DNA of 7,184 bases, taken from positions 1 to 7,184 of the forward strand of contig JADFOM010000128.1 of NCBI GenBank assembly GCA_022562835.1. The letters run 5' to 3'. The stretch's first letter is position 1. Every line of letters starts with the position of its first letter. Below the pieces are notes generated by a model. The model saw only the letters and a list, made by a program, of their open reading frames with translations, was not told the DNA's origin and searched no databases. A program made the position numbers and the translations under genes. Below, in pieces: positions 7,145-7,184 of this stretch. The stretch is from Acidobacteriota bacterium. GTDB taxonomy: Bacteria; Actinomycetota; Acidimicrobiia; Acidimicrobiales; SHLQ01.

Positions 7145-7184
7145 ATGCTCGACTTCGCTCTCGGACCTGAACTCGATGCGCTCC
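7145..7184 (+). CDS. Acyl-CoA dehydrogenase, N-terminal fragment (cut by window edge)
   Basis: The last 40 bases encode MLDFALGPELDAL from an ATG at 7145. Many acyl-CoA dehydrogenases begin with a Met-x-Asp-Phe-x-Leu-x-x-Glu-x-x-x-Leu pattern of this kind, the start of their first alpha-helical domain. These FAD enzymes introduce the alpha,beta double bond into acyl-CoA thioesters, which would be the natural step after the two CoA ligases encoded just upstream. Only 13 residues are visible, so the family call rests on a short N-terminal pattern and on context. An overlapping ATG at 7137 in another frame gives no family-like sequence. Confidence 0.6.
   Translation, partial: MLDFALGPELDAL

Overview
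The main part of this window (about position 476 to the right edge) looks like the chromosome of a GC-rich actinobacterium. GTG starts, overlapping same-strand genes and this gene mix (amidohydrolase, LLM-class oxidoreductase, acyl-CoA ligases, acyl-CoA dehydrogenase) are typical of Acidimicrobiia- or mycobacteria-like catabolic regions. The lineage is an inference from gene content, not from a marker gene.

Layout. (1) Positions 2 to about 481, minus strand: the interior of a gene open at both ends. It runs off the left edge on its 3' side and stops making sense at about 470-490 on its 5' side. It resembles part of the large tubulin-like proteins of planctomycetes, but that identification is tentative. 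(2) About 476-1474, plus strand: an amidohydrolase (TIM-barrel, Amidohydro_2 type) without its N-terminal 60 or so residues. These two 5'-truncated genes meet head to head with no start, promoter or spacer, so the window contains a breakpoint, either a chimeric assembly join or a real rearrangement. The same plus-strand frame stays open to an ATG at 53, which would give a misleading 473-residue hybrid. (3) 1535-2515, minus strand: a complete LLM-class flavin-dependent oxidoreductase, convergent with the amidohydrolase. (4) 2516-2577: a short divergent intergenic region with a possible leaderless promoter. (5) 2578-7087, plus strand: three tightly overlapping genes, namely an AMP-forming acyl-CoA ligase, a CoA-binding protein like the alpha subunit of ADP-forming acyl-CoA synthetases (no ATP-grasp partner in view), and a second, shorter AMP-forming acyl-CoA ligase. 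(6) 7145 to the right edge: the first 13 codons of a probable acyl-CoA dehydrogenase.

How they may work together. The plus-strand block reads as a carboxylic-acid catabolism operon: CoA activation by the ligases followed by alpha,beta-dehydrogenation. The oxidoreductase and amidohydrolase are the kinds of enzymes that prepare a ring or carbonyl substrate upstream of such steps. The actual substrate cannot be read from the sequence. I see no mobile element, CRISPR array, RNA gene or clearly novel defence-like system. The points most worth a second look are the hidden minus-strand gene with its breakpoint, and the orphan alpha-type subunit between two AMP-forming ligases.
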